A DNA stretch of 33,135 nt from an uncultured Oscillospiraceae bacterium (lineage in GTDB: Bacteria > Bacillota_A > Clostridia > Oscillospirales > Acutalibacteraceae), in contig CAJUTL010000031.1 of assembly GCA_910589395.1 (NCBI GenBank), positions 1-33,135 on the forward strand, in the 5' to 3' direction. A program made the position numbers and the translations under genes. Under the pieces are notes generated by a model, which made no database searches, was not told the DNA's origin, and saw only the letters and a program-made list of their open reading frames with translations. Shown piece after piece: positions 29,677 to 33,135 of the stretch (within the stretch, counting starts at the first letter, position 1; each line of letters begins with the position of its first letter).

Positions 29677-31602
29677 CTAATTGCTCAAACGGTAATACTC
29701 CCAGAAGCGCAGCTTCTTTATGTCCTCAGCATATTCCTCCGGCAGCTCTTCAAAGTATTCGCCCTCTCCGGTGCGGCCTGTGCCGTTGTGCAGCACGGGA
29801 AGCTCCCGCCGCAGGTCGTTCAAATAGGAGAAAAAGCTGTTTTCTTCCCGGCGGCCGGTAAGTTCCAGGGTCATCGCCCCCAGGAAATTGGCGTTGATCA
29901 TGCCGTCTTCCGGCAGGCCCAGCGCCTCCTTTCTGGCGGAGAAATCCAGCAGCTCCGCCGCCGGACTGTTGACCCAGATCACATAGGGCGTTTCATAAGT
30001 GCGCAGAGTAGTGACCGGGTCCTTCCCCTCGCCTACCTCCATGCCGATCTCATGATAGCATTGGTAGCTGTCGCCCAAATTGGGCAGATGGTCACCAAAG
30101 AACACCAGCATGACCGGTTCTTCCCGGCTCTCGTAATATTCCGTGAGCCCCCGAAGCATATCGTCCGCGTCCTTCGCCCCCTTGGCATAGACGGAAAGCC
30201 GGGTCCTGGCCCCCGCGTCGATTTCCCGCTTCAGGGGAACCAGGTGTACCCTGTATTCCCCGTATTTATCGTGGCTGTAGGACATATGGTTCTGAATGGT
30301 AACGGTATAATTGAAATAGGGCTTTCCCGCCTCCATGGCTGCTTCAAACTCTTCCTTCATCACGTCCAGCACGGCGGAATCCATCACCCAGCCGCCCATC
30401 CGCTCCGCATCCTCAAAAGCCTCGGAAAACAGCAGCTTTTCCGCGCCGAAATACCGGTATACGTTTTGGCGGTTATAAAACCAATCCTGGCCCGGGTGGA
30501 TAAATTCCGTCTGATAGCCGTCCTCCAAAAACACCCGGAAAATGCTGTCGATATCCCGGTGCAGCACCCGAAAGGCAGAGGCCCCGCTTTCGCTGATAAA
30601 ATTGGTCTGCATGCCGGTGATCACATCAAATTCCGTGTTCGCCGTTCCCGCGCCGTAATTCGGCACCACGATATGCCCGGTAACGGCACGATCCGAGGTT
30701 TTCAGGGAGTTATAGAACCGCAGGGGCTCTTCGCCCGCCGGGTAATCCAGAATTTCCTGGTTTGTCACATCGGAAAAGGCCTCGTTCATCACCATCACCA
30801 CATTGACGGCTTTGCCCTGCCCCTTTTTTGCGGGGTGCTCCTGTTCATAGGCCTTCGCCTGACCGGTGGAATAGCCCTCCGGCTTTTCCACCAGGTAGGT
30901 ATTGAAATTATAGCAAAAGCAATAGGGGAACCCCAGCTGCTCGTATACCCCCGCGATGTAATACCGGTTTTTCACCGGGAAGGATTCATACAGCTCCCGG
31001 GAGCTGTATACCTGCTGAATGCAGCCGGTCAGCACGCCGAAGGAGACCAGCGCCCCCAGCAGGGCAAAGCACACGTTGCCCCAGCGCTTTCGGAAGGGCC
31101 GCTTTCCCCGCAGCAGCACGCCCAGCACGACCATCGCCAGCACAAAGCCCACAATAGCCAGCACAGAGGGCAGGTGCAGGTTCATATCATAGCTCTGCAT
31201 GGCGTTTCCCGCTTCCTTGATCAGAGCGATATCCTTGGGGCTGAAGGGCTCGTCCCGCTTTTCCACCATGGTACGGTTCACAAGGGAAAGCACCCCGCCC
31301 AGCCCCCCTGCCGCGGCGGCGGCAAAAAAGGGATCGGAAAACAAAAACCAGAAGCCCAGGGTAATGAGCCAAAAGGGCAGAAAATTCAAAAACGCCAGCA
31401 CAGGCTGCTCCCGCAGATAGAGAAGCAGCGTTTCCAAAGATCCCGGCTGAATGGCCAGAGCCAAAAGCGCTTCCAGAACAGCCAGTGGAAGTGTAAAAAG
31501 AAGGCCCCAAAAGGCATGGAACCGAACCAGAGGAAGCCTTTTCCAAAATTTTTCCTTCATAAAATATACCGCCATGTTATTTTTCATCACAAGAAACTGC
31601 AC
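29677..31602 (-). CDS. LTA-synthase/alkaline-phosphatase-superfamily membrane enzyme
   Basis: Up to 641 residues. About five membrane helices occupy residues 30-200, then an extracellular sulfatase-type domain: VVMVMNEAFSD (metal ligand E274), nucleophile Thr 320 in GAGTANTEFDVITGM, and FFGDHLPNLGD (D504, H505). This is the LtaS layout, an enzyme that polymerises glycerol phosphate from phosphatidylglycerol onto a glycolipid, or a related phosphoglycerol transferase. The start is uncertain: GTG 31602, ATG 31587, ATG 31575 or ATG 31560. Only 31560 has a purine site (GGCGG) at proper distance, giving 627 residues. The yfhO-csbB pair in the same window could modify its product. Confidence 0.88.
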   Translation of the reverse strand: MQFLVMKNNMAVYFMKEKFWKRLPLVRFHAFWGLLFTLPLAVLEALLALAIQPGSLETLLLYLREQPVLAFLNFLPFWLITLGFWFLFSDPFFAAAAAGGLGGVLSLVNRTMVEKRDEPFSPKDIALIKEAGNAMQSYDMNLHLPSVLAIVGFVLAMVVLGVLLRGKRPFRKRWGNVCFALLGALVSFGVLTGCIQQVYSSRELYESFPVKNRYYIAGVYEQLGFPYCFCYNFNTYLVEKPEGYSTGQAKAYEQEHPAKKGQGKAVNVVMVMNEAFSDVTNQEILDYPAGEEPLRFYNSLKTSDRAVTGHIVVPNYGAGTANTEFDVITGMQTNFISESGASAFRVLHRDIDSIFRVFLEDGYQTEFIHPGQDWFYNRQNVYRYFGAEKLLFSEAFEDAERMGGWVMDSAVLDVMKEEFEAAMEAGKPYFNYTVTIQNHMSYSHDKYGEYRVHLVPLKREIDAGARTRLSVYAKGAKDADDMLRGLTEYYESREEPVMLVFFGDHLPNLGDSYQCYHEIGMEVGEGKDPVTTLRTYETPYVIWVNSPAAELLDFSARKEALGLPEDGMINANFLGAMTLELTGRREENSFFSYLNDLRRELPVLHNGTGRTGEGEYFEELPEEYAEDIKKLRFWEYYRLSN

Positions 31603-31628
31603 AGCAAAAAACGCTGTTATGCTTTACT

Positions 31629-31657
31629 ATTTTACTCCTTTTCCTTTACAAAGTCAA
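31629..31657 (-). promoter_or_regulatory. Promoter of the LTA-synthase-family gene
   Basis: Minus strand TTGACT (31652-31657), 17-bp spacer, TAAAAT (31629-31634). Transcription would start near 31622, leaving about 20 bases to the GTG or 60 to the ATG at 31560; the latter fits better. Confidence 0.7.
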
Positions 31658-31675
31658 TTTTCAGCAGAATCGGCC

Positions 31676-31704
31676 TTGCAACACCCTGAAAAGCGGAGTA
31701 TACT
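31676..31704 (+). promoter_or_regulatory. Promoter of the pentapeptide-repeat gene
   Basis: TTGCAA (31676-31681), 17-bp spacer, TATACT (31699-31704), back to back with the LTA-synthase promoter 18 bp away. The two divergent genes could share regulation. Confidence 0.65.
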
Positions 31705-31794
31705 GATAAAATCCCGCCGCGCGGCTGTGGAAAAAATTTCCTTCTGCCGCAGGCTCCCATTCCTATCTACCCAAATTACCGGAGGGCTTACACG

Positions 31795-32379
31795 ATGAAC
31801 AGCAATTATTATGAGGGACAGTCCTTTCAGGGTTTACGGCTTCAGGAGGAGACCTTCACGGGCTTGCAGTTTGTGGACTGCACCTTTACAGACTGCTCTC
31901 TGGATTCCTGCACCCTGCGGCACTGTGATTTTTCCGGCTGTGTTTTCCTTCGCTGCCGGGTTTCGGCCCTGAAGGCGGAAACCGTGCAGATGAAATTCGG
32001 AGAATTTGAGGAATGCGTGCTCACCGGGGTAAACTGGTCGCTGCTTCAGCCCGCGGGCCGGTTTTCCGAGCCCATTTCCCGCATGGAGCGCTGCCGCCTG
32101 AAATACAATTCCTTCTCTAACCTGAACCTGGCCCGGTTTGATTTTTCCGGCTCGGAGCTGGTGGAGACCATCTTCGCGGAATGCAAACTTTCCGAAAGCA
32201 GCTTTCAGGGCTGCGGCCTGCAAAACACGGAATTTTTCAAATGCGACCTCCGGAAGGCAGATTTCAGGGAAGCTGTGGGCTACCGCATCGATGTGTTGAA
32301 TAACGAGGTAAAAAACGCGCGCTTCTCCCTGCCGGAGGCCATGCGGCTGCTGGGGCCGTTGGGGATCCAACTGGAATAG
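31795..32379 (+). CDS. Pentapeptide-repeat protein
   Basis: 194 residues built of A(D/N)LXX-like units: TFTGLQFVDCTFTDC, CTLRHCDFSGCVFLRC, RLKYNSFSNLNLARFDFSGS and CDLRKADFREAVGY, with a break near 80-95 and a short helical end. This makes a right-handed quadrilateral beta-helix. The overall size and the two-block layout resemble Qnr/MfpA proteins that mimic DNA and protect gyrase, but many relatives of this size have no known function. GGAGGG precedes the ATG. No signal peptide, so cytoplasmic. Cys-rich for the family. Confidence 0.88.
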   Translation: MNSNYYEGQSFQGLRLQEETFTGLQFVDCTFTDCSLDSCTLRHCDFSGCVFLRCRVSALKAETVQMKFGEFEECVLTGVNWSLLQPAGRFSEPISRMERCRLKYNSFSNLNLARFDFSGSELVETIFAECKLSESSFQGCGLQNTEFFKCDLRKADFREAVGYRIDVLNNEVKNARFSLPEAMRLLGPLGIQLE

Positions 32380-32417
32380 GCAGCCCAAAATTTTTTCATT
32401 TTTTCCCAAAAAAAGTC

Positions 32418-32448
32418 TTGACTTAAAGCTTGCTTTAACCTGTAGGAT
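32418..32448 (+). promoter_or_regulatory. MerR-type promoter with central palindrome
   Basis: TTGACT (32418-32423), an unusually long 19-bp spacer and TAGGAT (32443-32448). The spacer holds the palindrome TTAAAGC-TT-GCTTTAA (32423-32438). Long spacers with a central palindrome are the hallmark of promoters untwisted by MerR-family activators. No merR gene is in the window. Confidence 0.6.
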
Positions 32449-32511
32449 AGAAATCAAGGAAGGTTGGTTGAAAAATTGAGGACGCGATATTTCTAAACTC
32501 TTTTTTGGGAA

Positions 32512-32853
32512 GTGATCACGGCAATGGCAAAATTTTACCTGGAAGGCGTTCTGATCTCCTGCACGGAACAGCTTCTGACAGTAAACGGACAGCAGGTTTC
32601 TACCTCCTCCATGGAGCGGAAGCTGCTGCGGTTTTTCCTGACCCACCCCAATATCGCCCTGTCCCGAGAGCTTTTGCTCCGGGAGGTATGGGGCTACGAA
32701 ACGGCGGGCGTGACCCGCACGGTAGACACCCACGTAAAGAATCTGCGGGCCCGCCTGGGCCGGCTGGGAAAGCAGATCGCCACCGTGCGGGGCGTCGGCT
32801 ACCGGCTGGACTCCTCCGAAGAGCCGCCGGAGTGCTGCTGTAAGGCTTCGTAA
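32512..32853 (+). CDS. Stand-alone OmpR/PhoB-type winged-helix protein
   Basis: 113 residues, containing only the Trans_reg_C winged helix: SSMERKLLRFFLTHPNIALS, RELLLREVWGYE, recognition helix TRTVDTHVKNLRARLGRLG and the wing TVRGVGYRL. The receiver domain of a response regulator is absent, so DNA binding is not controlled by phosphorylation. GTG 32512 is the longest start; ATG 32524 (12 bases after GGGAAG) is equally possible. The C-terminus is Cys-rich (CCCKAS). It lies behind a MerR-type promoter. Targets are unknown. Confidence 0.75.
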   Translation: MITAMAKFYLEGVLISCTEQLLTVNGQQVSTSSMERKLLRFFLTHPNIALSRELLLREVWGYETAGVTRTVDTHVKNLRARLGRLGKQIATVRGVGYRLDSSEEPPECCCKAS

Positions 32854-33055
32854 GTTAGTCGTTAGTTGTTAGTTATAAAAAACCTCAAGCAAATTTTTAG
32901 ATTATCTTTTCATATCTCGGCAAATGGCGATAAGTCTTGGATTTTAAGGCTTTTTCGCCATTTGTCATATCGGGAGATACTTGGCATATCTTTGTGCTTC
33001 TCGGCATAATTTTGAATCCAAAAGTAGTACGGCGGTAGTAAAAACACCGATTTGG
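32854..33055. repeat. Repeat-rich junction next to the integrase fragment, possible att/arm region
   Basis: The left part (32853-32876) is the dispersed TTAGTCGTTAGTTGTTAGTTA motif. Then come GCAAATGGCGA (32920-32930) and TCGCCATTTGTC (32955-32966) as inverted arms, extended by ATCTC/GGGAGAT, and CATATCTCGGCA at 32911-32922 partly repeated as CATATC...TCTCGGCATA at 32985-33007. Repeats of this kind beside the 3' end of a tyrosine recombinase gene are typical of integrase binding or attachment sites. The other end of the element is not in view. Confidence 0.4.
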
Positions 33056-33135
33056 CTATGCCGCCAAACGCTCCATTTCAGCCTTTGCGGAATCGTAAGT
33101 CGCATGGGCGTAATAGTTCAGCGTCATCGTGATGT
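33056..33135 (-). CDS. Tyrosine recombinase/integrase, C-terminal fragment cut by the window edge
   Basis: The minus strand entering from the right edge reads ITMTLNYYAHATYDSAKAEM followed by ERLAA and TAG at 33058-33056. This is the end of a phage/ICE-type integrase; MTLNYYAHA corresponds to the conserved block around the catalytic tyrosine (TxxxYxH). Only 26 codons are visible, so completeness is unknown. The gene points into the window, putting the element boundary probably at 32860-33050. Confidence 0.7.
   Translation of the reverse strand, partial: ITMTLNYYAHATYDSAKAEMERLAA

Noticed and set aside
29584..31689. 701-codon open frame on the plus strand opposite the LTA-synthase gene
   Set aside because: It is His/Gln/Gly-rich nonsense in the antisense of a clear family gene; long antisense frames are common in this GC-rich DNA.
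31795..32379. Quinolone-resistance (Qnr) gene
   Set aside because: Size is similar, but pentapeptide proteins are diverse and the gyrase-binding loops of Qnr cannot be identified; the general name is safer.

Overview
The window looks like a chromosomal segment from a GC-rich anaerobic Firmicute of the Clostridia, most like gut Oscillospiraceae/Ruminococcaceae. The evidence is the Gram-positive envelope gene set (YfhO/CsbB, LTA-synthase family, CotH family), a T-box riboswitch, PadR control, purine-rich Shine-Dalgarno sites, consensus vegetative promoters and very repeat-rich intergenic DNA. Genus cannot be decided from the sequence alone. No rRNA, tRNA or CRISPR array was seen.

Layout. 1-2.5 kb: minus-strand PadR regulator followed by a flavodoxin-fold membrane protein whose expected ATG reads AGG. 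2.8-6.4 kb: YfhO-like GT-C membrane protein and CsbB/GtrB-like GT2, a pair known for lipoteichoic-acid glycosylation. 6.45-8.45 kb: Trp-specifying T-box (specifier UGG) controlling a stand-alone TrpB2. 8.5-9.85 kb: cytoplasmic serine esterase. 10.2-10.9 kb (minus): ricin-B-like beta-trefoil fused to a histone-H1-like Lys/Ala/Pro tail. 11.0-13.9 kb: a chain of hairpins (MITE-like) lying between a promoter and a CtpE-like P-type ATPase. 14.4-20.4 kb: an accessory island with one strong promoter over a palindrome, a small zinc-ribbon protein, a coiled-coil protein, a phage-type sigma-4/RinA-like protein, a 1374-aa polymorphic-toxin-like protein, an overlapping small immunity candidate and a scrambled remnant of a related toxin gene. 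20.4-26.15 kb: histidine kinase/response regulator divergent from VTC-domain polyphosphate polymerase, DUF4956 membrane protein and CotH-kinase surface protein. 26.5-29.6 kb: ribokinase, a small HPr-like protein, ComEC-like MBL hydrolase and orotate phosphoribosyltransferase. 29.7-32.9 kb: minus-strand LTA-synthase-family protein, a pentapeptide-repeat protein and a stand-alone OmpR-type winged helix behind a MerR-type (19-bp spacer) promoter. The right edge holds the last 26 codons of a tyrosine recombinase, so an integrative element probably continues beyond the window.

The most interesting signal is in the 1374-aa protein. The same short motif (LLE[A/S]NGYS) stands immediately before each of two AT-richer variable modules, a nuclease-like module and a C-terminal Ntox50-like toxin module. 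It behaves like a cassette-junction motif, and a degenerate, shuffled copy of the gene lies directly downstream. Intergenic regions throughout share at least three families of short dispersed repeats.
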